DNA of 64,000 bases from NCBI RefSeq assembly GCF_900090045.1, contig NC_041782.1:1-64000 (forward strand), written 5' to 3'. The notes beneath the pieces are model-generated. The model worked only from the letters and a program-made list of their open reading frames with translations, ran no database searches and had not been told where the DNA came from. The position numbers were made by a program, and so were the translations under genes. Position 1 is the stretch's first letter. Each line of letters starts with the position of its first letter. The DNA is from Plasmodium malariae (lineage: Eukaryota > Apicomplexa > Aconoidasida > Haemosporida > Plasmodiidae). This document shows positions 27,347 through 39,819 of this stretch, piece after piece.

Positions 27347-29889
27347 GTTCGAATTAGTTCATATTACAATATCTTTCATTAGTTAACAAGTTCAGTTGAT
27401 ACTCGAAAGAGACTAATAACATGATACTGATATTTGTACTATTATTTCATTATGTATCTTATTTTAAAAAGAGCTTTAAATTCCATATATAAAATAAAAA
27501 TATTATGTATTGAAAAAGGAAAAAAATATTTAAATATTTTTTCCATAAATTTTAGCAATAATGATTTATATACAACAAATACAAGACTAATTACAATAAT
27601 TATGGACAAAAATTATACTATTGATAAGTGATCAGATTATATGTATATTTAAATTATCTAACCGAATAATTAAAATTTTTAGTTATTAATACTTTTCAAA
27701 AAAAAACATAAAACAAAGCGGCTTTCTTGGCCCTTAAAGTTTTTATTTTTACATTAAAAAAAAAAATATATATATATATGTCCTGAATAGGTACGTTAAC
27801 ACAAATGGATATATAACTATTAATTATTTTGCTATATATCCTAATAATAAACATATTAGTGTGTAAATATCATATTAAACATTATTTTATAGTTAACATT
27901 TATAAATTATTGTACTGCATATAATAGCCATAATATGAGAAAAAAAAGAAAAAAAACGACAAAATATTATTTATTACGCAAATTATAATCTGTTATGTGA
28001 TATATATTCACCATATATAAATATTTAATATAATGTTATTTTTATTTTGTTTTATTAAATTTCATTAAATTCCAAAATCTTCATATTTACAAAGAAATAA
28101 CTCCTAATTGTTTTATATTTTTGTATTTTATTTTTATAATAAAAATATTATAATTTTCGGAAAATATAAAAAAATAAATATTAACTATTTTTACGAAAAA
28201 TCAACTTTTAAAATTTAAAAATTCTCTTATTTTCTATTTTCCCTTTTTTTCTTTTTTTTTAAATGTAAAATTTATAATTTCGATGGAAATATTAAATAAA
28301 AAAAAAAATTCTATAAATATTTAATTAAATATAGTAAAAAATATATTTTTAATAAATGTAAAATTTGAAAAAAAAAATTTAAATAAAAATTAATTTCAAT
28401 TAAAATATTTTACAAGATAAATATTCTTAAATAATAAAAAAAACGTAAAATATTACATATAATGTAATTTAGAATGAACATGGATACATTATTTTATCCT
28501 TGAAAATTTTAAGGAACGATAAAATTGTATTTGTTTTTTTATAAATAAATTGTGGAAAAAAGAACTTATAACGTTAAATTATAATATTTTTTTGTCTATA
28601 ATAAATAAAATAAATTTGATTTTTTATGAATTATATGTGTGAAACTATGGATATTTATAATTCCAAGATTTTTATTCCTTCATATAACTATAATGATTGT
28701 AGAATTATTAAAATAAGAAATATATATATAATTTTAATTATATAATAATAAATTGATACTAATTTGTACAAAAAAAATTACTCTTATAAGAAAAAATTAA
28801 TTGAACGGAAAGAATTAAAGAAATAATCAAATTTAATATTTTATATAATATTATCCATATTCCTTAATAAAAAAAAAAGAAAATTACTGTTTTATATCAT
28901 TATTTTTTATGTGCATATATACATAAGTTATATGCAAATTTAGAAATATTTGACTTTTTTATTATTAAATGTTTCTATTATTTGGATGTCATTTTGTTAC
29001 ATACAACATATTCGTAATTATATAAAAATAATTTAATTCTCATATTAATAACTAGAATTATATTTTATGAAGAATTTATTATGATACAGACTGTATATGT
29101 GTACCATTTTTTATTTAGTATTTTATAATTTATTTTGTTACAGATTTTATTATCCTTCTTTAGGTGTATATATTTTTTCCTAGATTTTTTTTGAATATTA
29201 TATCTAATAAAAATATGCATGTTATTTAAAATTATTTAATTATGCTTATTCGTACAGATTACAGTACCACATATGAATAATTTTTTATATTTATGTGAAA
29301 TATTTAGTTTTTTCCAAGTGCATACATCATAAGTGAATAATAATATTAGGTGCATAGATATATCAAATAGGAATATTTAATTGACTTCCAAAGATAATAT
29401 AATGCATAAATGAGAAAAATACATGTTTGAACCCAAGTAATTTTTAGGAATTCACATTAATTTTCGTTTAGTATATAAAACGTTTCTCGTATATCTATGT
29501 GATTTTATAAAAATTACATATATTAATATTTAGTTATGAAGTAACATCACTAAGGATACACCATATTTTTGTAGAATTTAAAAAAAATAATGTTTCGTGG
29601 AAATATATGTTGATTAAAATATGGAATATATACTCCTTTTATTGGTAATTAATATTATTATGTATTTATGAAAGAATAGTTAAGTATTACACCACTTGTT
29701 CTTATGAATATTACAGCCTAATAAGATGTAGTTACAAAAGAATGGAACAAGAAAAATATCATTAAGACTTTTGCAAGAATTATTTCAACATAATTCCAAA
29801 AATATATTTTATTACAAAATTCGTCTTCCTAAAAAATCTGATCTTTATTTTATTTGTTTATATATAAGGAACTGCATCTAATGCACATT
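27347..29889. other. Intergenic, very AT-rich
   Basis: No gene is seen. The 28.1-28.5 kb part is almost pure A/T with long A and T runs. The 5' landmarks found in front of the fam-l, fam-m and third-family genes were looked for upstream of the pseudogene on the left and not found, in line with its different body. Confidence 0.5.
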
Positions 29890-30577
29890 TTTTATGTTAT
29901 TTATTATTTTTCTTATAAAAAATTCAGCATAGAAAATATTTTTTTAGCAATATATTTGTCTATCCTCACGGTATTTAGTACAACTTCTTCAAAATGTTTG
30001 TATATTAATTTAGGTTGTTCTTCGTTCATTTTATTTTACTTTTTTCTTAGAATACTTTTAATTAAATAAGTCTCTAATCTCTTTAAATTAATTTATCTTT
30101 CTATGTTTTTAACTGATTCTTATAATTCTTACCTCTTATTTTTTTGCATTTTACATACCTTTCTTCATTTTCTAATCGCAGTTCATCTTCTCATTATTAA
30201 GTCATAGTTTTCCGATACCTTTTTTTATTTCCCTCTACATATTGCAATTGATATTCTCTTTCGATCTTTACTAAAATTAAGCTAGTTTTGATATCTTATA
30301 AAATGCTTATATTCGTTCTTCATAGTAATTTTACTATTAGTACTCTAGAAAAAAGGCATAAATATTATTTATTATTTATGTAAATCTTAAATTTCTTAAT
30401 AAGTGAATATTGATTTGAAAAATAAAACAAATAATCAGGGGAAAAAAAATAACAATAATACAAAATAAAGACACATTTTAATTATACAACATTATTATAA
30501 CATCATATCCATATAAAAAGTATAAATACAAAAGTTTTTGTTATAAACAGACTCTTAATTTTACTTTTTGTTTCTAT
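29890..30577 (-). pseudogene. Decayed exported-protein gene, signal-peptide exon recognisable
   Basis: Exon 1 (30488-30577) reads ETKSKIKSLFITKTFVFILF, then IWI-stop-CYNNV and a GTATAAT donor. The start codon has become ATA and a stop interrupts the end. A CTAG acceptor precedes exon 2 at 30344. Exon 2 is broken: charged stretches are readable in shifting frames, including REYQLQYVEGNKKRYRK near 30240, EDELRLENEERYVKCKKIRG near 30150 and, around 29915-30035, a stretch NEEQPKLIYKHFEEVVLNTV. No PEXEL-like motif is clear. The exon 1 type and intron place it with the exported-protein genes, but the charged body is unlike fam-l, fam-m or the third family. The lower boundary is a guess. Confidence 0.5.
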
Positions 30578-31682
30578 TTCTTTTTAGAAATTATAATTTT
30601 AGTAAGCAAGAAATTTCTCATTGAACTGTTCATAACGATACTTTTTATAAAAGCGCTATTTATATTGTTATATATTTTACTTATTTTTTTTAACTTTATC
30701 GGAAGTATTTATTATGCTATATACATATTTTTACGCATATATGAATGCATAATAAGCCACAGAAAAGGAAAACTATAAAAATATTAAAGAAATATTTCTT
30801 TTGTGAGTTCTTTAGGTAATAAGAACTTAAAATATTTTTAACAGAATTAATCCGTGTAAATTTTATACTCAGTGTATATATAAATTGAAAATTTTGTTAA
30901 TAATTTTTTTTTACATAAATATAATTTCACTAATAAAATAACTGCATTCAGTTGTATTTAATGGATATAAAATTTAAATATAATAATTTTTTTTTAGATG
31001 AAAAAAATATTTCTCAAACTTGCACCGTATTTCCTTTAACATTCTTTTTTTTTTGTGTATATAGGACAATGTTTTTTACTATACTTCTACATATTCTTAT
31101 GATTATAACATATTATTATAGTTCCATGAAAACAAATATTGTTAAATGGACAAAAAAAAATTATATTCAAGTCATTTTATAATGCTATAAACAACGTACA
31201 TTTATTCATAATTTTACAATAATAATACATTTTCATTATAACATGAACAAATAGTTATTTAAAAATAGTTAAAGTTATAAAGCAAATGGTAGAAATTCTT
31301 AGTTTAAATATAAATTATGACAGTTATATAAAATTCTTTGAACTGTTCTATCATATATTCACTTTAAAACAGAAAAAACATACTTTCATAGAAATCAATT
31401 TTAATATATAAATACATATATTACTCCAAATATAATTAATTAAGCAGATAAAGTATATTAAAATGCAAATAAGAATCAACAGAAAACATATGAATTCATA
31501 AAAAAACTCATAATACATTTTCTTACAATTATGTATCAAGAAGATAAGGTGAGAATACAACATTTATAAAAATATAGCAATTATAGTTACATTTATTCAG
31601 AATATGTCACTTAAGATATTACGGATCTTATTGCATATTAATAAATTCCTTATTAGAAAATATGTGTTTCCTATTATTAATT
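30578..31682. other. Intergenic: 3' flank of a lost fam-m gene
   Basis: No gene is seen. From about 31300 to 31680 the sequence resembles the 3' flank of the fam-m gene at 42720 (for example TAAATACATATATTACTCCAA at 31408 beside ATACATATATATGTATTATT at 42449). The open frames at 30952-31182 and 31351-31563 are products of this AT-rich flank. Confidence 0.45.
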
Positions 31683-31795
31683 CTACTCAGCCACCAACTT
31701 AATTTTCTTGTATTTTTCAATATTACTTATGATTTTCGTAATCACTATTATAAGCATAAAAGCTAATATAATTATAAGTGTTGAAAAAAATACTA
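31683..31795 (-). pseudogene. 3' remnant of a fam-m gene
   Basis: About 35 codons remain: a hydrophobic stretch STLIIILAFMLIIVITKI followed by ISNIEKYKKIKLVAE and a stop at 31683-31685. This matches the end of the intact fam-m gene at 42720 (second membrane segment, then KILRNNEKYNKLKLMME). Upstream of 31795 nothing of the fam-m body, intron or signal exon is found, so the gene has been truncated from its 5' side. It lies 2.9 kb downstream of the fam-l gene at 34737, the place where a fam-m partner is expected. Confidence 0.72.
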
Positions 31796-34736
31796 GATAA
31801 AATAAAATTAAAAAATTATTTAATTAGAGATAAAAATCTTTCATTTATATAAAAGAAAGTGTATCTTGTAGAAAATATACACATAAAAGTATTCTGAATC
31901 TAATTATGAACTTATATTTTGTATTGAATTAATGATTCTAATAAAATACTTGTTTTTTCTAGTGTTTCATGTTATAGCTAAATAAAATTAATTATTATGA
32001 AAGTAAAAATATCTGGAGCTATAAAATATATTTTTCATTATATATATATTATATATATATTATTATGTATCTAAAGAACTATATGTTATTTTGTAATTTT
32101 TAAGCATATAATAAAATTTACAGTTAAAAAAAAATATGTACAAGTTTTCATATTGTTTAAAGTACTATAATAACGAGCATTATAATTTTTTATAATGATT
32201 TTATAAATTTATACCATTCATTCATATACTAACGAAATTCGTTAATATTTAAAGTGGTGTTAAAATATTTATATATTTCATACTTTATGTTTTTTTAAAA
32301 AGTATAAATAAACATACGTTTATAAAGGAAAAAATACTTCCAAAAAAAAAAATAATAAAAGGAAGTAAAAATAAATTTACCATAAATAACTATTGTATTT
32401 AATTTAAGAATTTCAAAAATAATTGTAGTCATATATTATTCCAAGCAAGCATAGTCACATGAAATAAAAATTTAATATATATAAAATAATGGTAAACACG
32501 GACTATGAATTATTGAAGATGAACCAAATTTTTTGATAAAGAAATTATTGAAAGAATAAGCATTTTACTATTTTATATAAATGGATACTGAGAAATATAT
32601 TTTTATAAGGAAATAAAAGCTACAGTATCATTTATATAATGTAAAATTTTCATATAACGAGAAAATTATTTCATATACTCTTATTTCTACTCCTTGCTTA
32701 TTATAAAAAAACAGATAGCAATTATAATTTATTATAAGTAAAACATTATTTCCCTTTAAACAAAATAAAATTAAACTATTATAGTTTAAATAGTTTTTTT
32801 GGTTTACTAAACTAAGATGCAAAAATTGAAAAGTATATTTTTTATTCCAATACTTTGTATGTGCTTATTTTAACATTAATAATGGCACTCTCTTAGTATT
32901 CTTCATTTATTTTTATTATTTCATTAAAAAATATTTTTATGAATTAAATTTTTTTATATATAAATAAGTTATCACATAAATACCTGTAAAATAAAAAGTA
33001 TGCAACTTGTGTTAATTAACAAATTATAATAACGTACACCTTCCATTTAATGTAATGAAGTAAGTGAGTTAATTTTTTACTTTCTCAAGCATACATTGAA
33101 AGGTTTATTTAACTTAAACTTTTTTTTTCCTTTTATTTAATAGAAATATTTATTTATTTATTTCCTCAATAATAGAAATAATACGGTACAAGTAATTTTT
33201 TTATGTCAATTTATTTTATCGTAATTATTTACTCAATACATTTATAATAGTATATAATTAACCGTTATGTATATGTAATAATAAAATAATTAGTATAAGT
33301 ACATTATAATTCTTAGTAACTGTATAATTAATGCAAATCTAACAATCATTCACATACGAATTCTAGTAAGACTAAAATAATATCAATAAATCTAGCTATT
33401 TTTTACAAGAAACGTGAACTTCAAAGTTGCATTTATGAATTACATGTAAAAAAGTAATTCTATGTTTTCCTTATATTTTATTTAAAAAAAATATGAGTTC
33501 TAAATATCAGAGATTTATTTATGATAAATATAATTCATATATTTTTTTATATATACTCAAAATATTATTAAAATATTACTTGATTTATTTATAGACAACT
33601 ATAAAAAGAAGCATAAATGTATATGTATATATCTAAACGCGAAGAAAGGATGATATAAAATACATACTTATTTTAATTACTCCTATTGTGAATTTATATA
33701 TTTATATACATATATAACTTTTAGAGAGAACTACAATATAGGGGAGATAAAAAAAGTTATTGTATATATGATCTATTAATATGTTATTGGATTTATTTCT
33801 TTAATTTAATATTTGAATGACATAAAAAATTAGGGCCATATATACTATATTTATTTATAAATTTTCAATGTAATTCATATTTAATTAATTTTTGCAAAAT
33901 TGAATTAACGCACAATTAGAAACCATAATAAAATTATTAATAATTTTAATTTCATATTAAATTCTACATATTTAAAAATGCAAAGTATGTAAACTATTCC
34001 GTCTATAACTCAAATAGAAAAGAAACCTTATCTTCTTATATATTATTAACTTCTCATTTATTACTTTTATATAATAAAATTGAATGTATATTTGAATGAT
34101 TTTTACAGTAAATATTCTTAATAACTCTTATCTCATATAACTTATTTTATACAATAAATATTTTAGCCGTTTCTTAAATAAATAAAATATACATATATAT
34201 TAATGCAACAAATTCTCTTCATTTCCTTTCATTAAAAAAAAAACAAGACACATTTATTGTTAAATTAAAAGGAATTTTATATTTTTCAATTACATTAACA
34301 AATAGTAATTTTCATCAAAGAAAAGATAAAAAATAGCACACAAAATTTTTATTATTTCATATATAAAGAAACAAAATACTCTAATAAAATTGTATTGATT
34401 ATACTGTTATGTTTTCATTTAAAAACATATGAATATATTCTTCGTAGAAACCTATTTTAAATCAAAAATAGATGATATATACAGTGGTATATAATTAAGT
34501 TAATACAATAATTTTAAATACAAATTTAAACAAATTAAAACATTCAAATCCATAAAAAAACTAAGAACATATATTTTTATTCTTTGGAGTTAGAAAATGC
34601 ATTAATATGTAATTGATTGCATAAATTTTCAGCAATTAACTATATGTTTATTGTACACATAACTAATAACACTGTAGATATTAAATCATATTAAAATATA
34701 CGTTACATTATAAATATATATTCCTTATTATTCATT
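31796..34736. other. Intergenic: fam-l 3' flank, related to 20.6-22.5 kb
   Basis: No gene is seen. The 32.7-34.7 kb stretch is the counterpart of the flank of the fam-l gene at 22545. The segment between the fam-m remnant and about 32.3 kb matches nothing I can identify and may contain the breakpoint that removed the rest of that gene. Confidence 0.55.
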
Positions 34737-35674
34737 TCACTTTTTATTGAACTTAATTTTTTCATATTTTTTAGCTTTTTTATGGTAATAAAAAACGTAC
34801 GATATAAGTGTAACACCTAATATTAAAAAAGGTATAACATATAATACAATATTAAATAATTCTCCTAATACACTTTTAGATGAATTTGTTACACCAGTCA
34901 ATAACCACTTAAAATATTGCTTTAAAATTCCCTCGTAGGGACTTAGAATCGACTTCAATCCTGATAATTCCCAAAATGCATCTACATTAGATAAACACAG
35001 AGATATATCTACTATGAGTAGACTAAATAACAACAAAAACAATAATAAAGGTGATACTAATCGTAATGAGAATTTTTTACGCATTATTTTTTTGTAAGTC
35101 TTATCACTAATATTCTTGTTCCTTTTAAGAAAATCTACAAAATCTAGCTCTTTGAATATTTTTTTTTCAAGATGACTGTATTTTTTTGTCACAAATTTAG
35201 AACATTTATTGTTCATATCTTGTTTTTGTCCATCATAATTATTTAGTGAACCTCTATATAATTCTTTCTTTTTTTCTGTGCACTCCTTTTCAGTATTAGA
35301 TATACCCTTTTTTTTGTCCATTCCATTATTTGATATATCATCTCTTAACATTACAACTTTTGAATCCTTATCCTTTTTATATTTTGCTAGTAATCGATAT
35401 ATTCTGTCGTCCAATTTTATAGCAAGCGTGTACTTTTTGCCTAGGTATTTGTTAGACCTAATCTAAAAATCCAAAATAAATAATAGTTATTTAATGAATA
35501 AATAATATAATGATGAAAACAGTATTCATAAAAATATAAAATGAAAAATATAAATAACAAAAATATACTTAAATAATTTTATCATACCACATGATCACTT
35601 AAATGAGGTATCCACGTTAAAAAGATAAGTACAACAATTTTAATAAATGAGAAAATCATAATGCTTTTTTTCAT
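34737..35674 (-). CDS. fam-l-like exported protein, intact (270 aa)
   Basis: Exon 1 is 35588-35674 (29 codons, MKKSIMIFSFIKIVVLIFLT...). The intron is 35463-35587 (GTATGATAAAATT donor). Exon 2 is 34737-35462 (241 codons and stop). RLLAK is at residues 52-56, preceded by DDRIY. A Lys/Glu/Asn-rich spacer follows, then the core TKKYSHLEKKIFKELDFVDF, a first membrane segment at about 164-181, a loop of about 50 residues, a second membrane segment at about 232-253 and the tail YYHKKAKKYEKIKFNKK. No break was found. It is a near copy of the gene at 22545 in its last 145 residues and 3' flank, but its N-terminal 100 residues differ clearly, so the two have different histories in the two halves. A truncated fam-m gene lies 2.9 kb downstream. 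The TTG at 35414 is internal. Confidence 0.92.
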
Positions 35675-38600
35675 CTTTTGTTCTTTAAATATTTTAAAAT
35701 ATTTATTAAAAAATACATAAAAAGTTATACTATAACCTCTTAAAGGCAAAGGATATTATAGTAGTTACTTAATTCTATTTTTTTTTTTTTTTTGTATCTA
35801 CTTAATAAAATTTATATAAATGTAAAGTATATTATAACATCGATATACAAAAATAATATTAAAAAGGTATTATATAATTTATAACTTTATAGTGTTTATT
35901 AAAAAAAAATAACTTTCATATAAATAAAATAATTTTAATTTATATAAAAATATTCAAAATATATATTTTAATTATTTAGAAGAGTAGTTTAACTAAATGA
36001 TTTTTATTATAAATTTCATTCAGAATATATTATGAAAAAAATAATATTTCCATATTATAAGGAAATAAGGAATTTATATACCATATAGATCGTATAGTAT
36101 ACATATAAAATACATTATTTCATACCCCAAAGCTATAAGTAATGTTATGAATATCTTTTCATTAAAAATTATAATTTTATTAACATGATATTTTAAAAAA
36201 AATTATTTGTAAAAAAATATTAATTATAACAATACAAAAACAGTAATAATAAATGAGGATAACTATATTTTACATAATATTTTGTAATATGTTAGTATAT
36301 CAGCATAATATACTTATGCATAAAGGAAATACGATCTTTTATATTCTAGACCATGCTTAAAGAATCGAGTATATATGGAAATACCTAATTTCTGAAAAAA
36401 TATATAAAGTTAAATAAGTTCTAATTTTCCTGTTTTTTCGAAAAATTTTGAAAGTTATAGATTTAATTAAAATAAATATATATCATTATTTCTAAGTGAA
36501 AACTATTTATATCTTACTACTTAATTATTTTTAATTAATTGTAAACATTTAGAAGGAATATTAATATAATCAAAAAAAAAAAAAAAAAAAAAGAAAATTA
36601 GAAATATATATATTAATTACGACGCACAATATTATTATATATATATATATAAAAAAATAGAAATTAAAATAAAAACCTTATTCTATAAATAATAAATAAA
36701 TATATTTTATATATAAATAACACTTTTTTGAGATTTTATTATTACTTCTTTCTTTGAAATTATATTGAATTAAATATTTAGCGAATTATATAAAATTTTT
36801 GTCGTTTTTATCTTCTAAATATTCTGTAAGGCGCTGTACTAAAGATATTTATCAATGACTATAAGGTATAGTGATTCAGCTATTGGTTAAAATTTAAATG
36901 GGAACAATTCTATCCATTATTTAATAATTTATATATGTGTTCTTTTATAGAGCCACTTTTTAATTTTTTTTTCCCTTAATTTTTTTTCTATTTATACAAC
37001 ATCTATGTTAAGTAAACAATTACACATATAAAAAAATAAAAAACATATGAAACCATATTGGAATTATAAAATTTTCACTAAAGTATATTACAGTAGAATA
37101 AAAAGTATTTATACTTTTATGTTTAACTTTCATTTATTTTTTACAAAAGGAAAAACATGTGAAATACTTCCATAACTAGTAGCAATTAACATAACAATAT
37201 ATAAGGGATAAAAGAAATTGAAAGGTAATTCTTTTTTGCTTTGATATTTCATGTAGAATTCCACTTCTATAGTTCTCTTGGAAGTTATAGACATAACTCA
37301 ACATATGATCTTTTGGATGTGGATAAGCCAATTTTACATCATTTCAAATTTTCATATGCTTCACTAGTTCGTAAAGTAAAAAATACACATTATGTTCTCT
37401 TTTTAATTACTGCACATAATTACTTATGTCTTGGGGTTTTACCATATATGTGAACATATGTTATCAATTTAAATAAGAGATTTTTTGTATTATACGTAAT
37501 ACAATATTCAAAATAATAAAACAGAAAATATGTGCTACTGTAATTATAATACATTAACTCGATATTGAGATACGTATATTAAAAAAATAAATGCAAATCG
37601 TTCTTTAATTAGGGGCATTTTATATTATTTTTTATAGGAATTTCTTTATGATAATTATAAACTTAGTAGAGATAAGAGATGTCAGAATATCGTTCATACT
37701 TCCAATAAATATAAATACATTACTTAGTTATGTCTTTTCTAATTTCACTCAAAAGATTTGTTATACTATATATATATATATATATATGTACGTACATTGT
37801 CAACAGCATAATAAGGTATATAACAAAAAATATTATAAAACAATCAAATAATATCCCCTTCCTAATTTATTTATACATTACCCAAATGAAATATTTTTAA
37901 TAGAACTAATCTATAAATATTATAAATTTAGTTCTACAAATTCAAAATATTGTTAATATTATATTTTTTATAAAAAGGCAATTAATGTAATAAAAAAAAT
38001 TACTTTTATTTATATCTTAATAATATAGGATTTAAATAAAAAGAAGTTTTTTCACAAATCAAAAATATATTTTAGAAATATATATTTCTTTATATTTAAC
38101 ATTTTGTTATATATATATATATAAAACATATTTTAATTTCTTAAATTATCGAAGCTTATTTCCTTTTTTTAGAGCAGAATTAATTGGATATATAATAATA
38201 TACATAAGCAATGAACTTAAAGAAAAAATGTAACAGGAGTAAAATTAAAATATCTACTATAAAACGTAAACTCCGAATACTAATTAAAAATTATATTATT
38301 TACATTATATCTATAACTTCATATTTTTAACGTATAAGTAAAATAAAATATCTTTTAAAATTATTTTTTAAATAAATATGATTGATATTTTTATTATAAA
38401 ATATATTATGCCGAATAAAAATGAACTTTATTTTTATTGTTAAAAAAAATATATCGAAGCGAGATATAAAATCAGTTCGTTTCATTATTTACTAACTAAT
38501 AAATACTCATTTATAATTTTAAAAGTATATTACACATTTTTTATTCACTTAACACCATATTATTTAAAACTAAAAAATATTAAAAATAATTAAGACACTT

Positions 38601-38941
38601 TTTTATGATAATAAATACAAATCAACTCACAATAACAATAACATTATATAAATACGTTTTTACTTATTAATTTTAAGGACTATACAAATATTTTTTTAAA
38701 AATATCTTTTTGAATGCAGAAACATATATGTGAAACATGATATGATATTAGATGTAGAAAATATTCTAAATCCACTGGAAAAAGTCAAAATAGTCAAATT
38801 AAAAAAACAATAAAAAGTGTTTATTTTTAATGTTCATCATAAAAAAGGATAAGTAGATATGAGGGATTTTATAAAATTTAAGCAATTACAGGTATATTCT
38901 CTATTTTTGTATAACATTCAGGAAATTATATGTATGTATTG
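35675..38941. other. Intergenic: fam-l 5' module and long conserved 3' flank of the exported gene
   Basis: Landmarks upstream of the fam-l gene: about 35950 (ATTCAAAATATA), a degenerate copy of the -400 block at 36070-36130, and 36540-36590 (AAACATTTAGAAGGAATATT then A20). From about 36.65 to 38.94 kb the sequence is a diverged colinear copy of 60.93-63.17 kb, the 3' flank of the other third-family gene. A relatively G+C-rich spot at 37240-37450 contains an open frame that is not kept in the other copy. A (TA)n run lies near 37770. Confidence 0.6.
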
Positions 38942-39819
38942 TTACAAAAAAAGTGCTTTACGGAAAGAAGGATATGCCGTATTATTTATTTCACATTTTT
39001 TATATTTTAACTTTACATTTCTTATGAGTTTTCTGCCTATATAAATAATAACTGGTATAACTATAACCGCTATTACCAACAACGCTATACTTGTTTCATG
39101 CAAATCAAACTTATCAAATGATATTTCAAACGTACAACCACTCTTTAAAAAGAAATATCTATAAAGAATGACTGCTAATGCATATAGTACAATGAAGCTA
39201 AATAAAACAGTAATAACATCTACTTTTAATAATATGTCCTTTCTTAAATACGCAAAATCTGAATTTATAGCGGCCCTAACCTTATTTTTATAGTATATTT
39301 TGTCTAACATTCTTTTTCCAAAATAATTTTTTATGTTGCCACCAGAAGACTTACATTTTTTATATTTTCCATAATCTCTTGCATTATTTAATGAACATTC
39401 ATTTCGAAGTTTATTTTTTCCTTTAGATACTTTTTCATTATTACAGATAGGTTTTTTTTCGTATTCCCTATTATTTGGAATTTCTTCTTTTATCCACATC
39501 ATATCTGAACGCCTTCCCTGATTATGCTTTGCTAATAAACGATAATTTCTGGTATCTATTTTTATATTAACATGGTTGTTTTCATTCAAAAATTTATTAT
39601 AGATACTCTATAAAAACAAATATCCATGGTTTACAAGTATAAATAGCTTTATGATAACAAAAACTATTAATAAATAAATACTACAAAAAAATAGAAATGA
39701 TTCATATATCCTTATAAATAATAATATCATACCATGTCTATATAAATTTTACATATCCAAGTTAAGAAGAGCAAAGTACGTATTTTAAAAAAAACGTGAA
39801 ATTTATTTTTTTCTTCCAT
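38942..39819 (-). CDS. Plasmodium exported protein, third family, intact (250 aa)
   Basis: Exon 1 is 39733-39819 (29 codons, MEEKNKFHVFFKI...LFLTWIC...). The intron is 39608-39732. Exon 2 is 38942-39607. RLLAK is at residues 52-56. The body then differs from fam-l and fam-m: a Lys-rich spacer, the block GKRMLDKIYYKNKVRAAINS at about 126-145 and DFAYLRK, a first membrane segment at about 157-178, a second at about 202-220, then a basic stretch and the ending INNTAYPSFRK. The same block order and TAYPS ending recur in the gene at 63169, so this is a real family; I recall such proteins only as 'Plasmodium exported protein, unknown function'. A two-pass membrane protein sent out of the parasite is inferred. 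No break was found. The TTG at 39589 is internal. Confidence 0.88.

Noticed and set aside
37241..37453. Plus-strand open frame of 70 codons as a gene
   Set aside because: It starts at a TTG, has no splice partners, and the colinear copy near 61.5 kb carries stops. Kept only as part of the flank observation.
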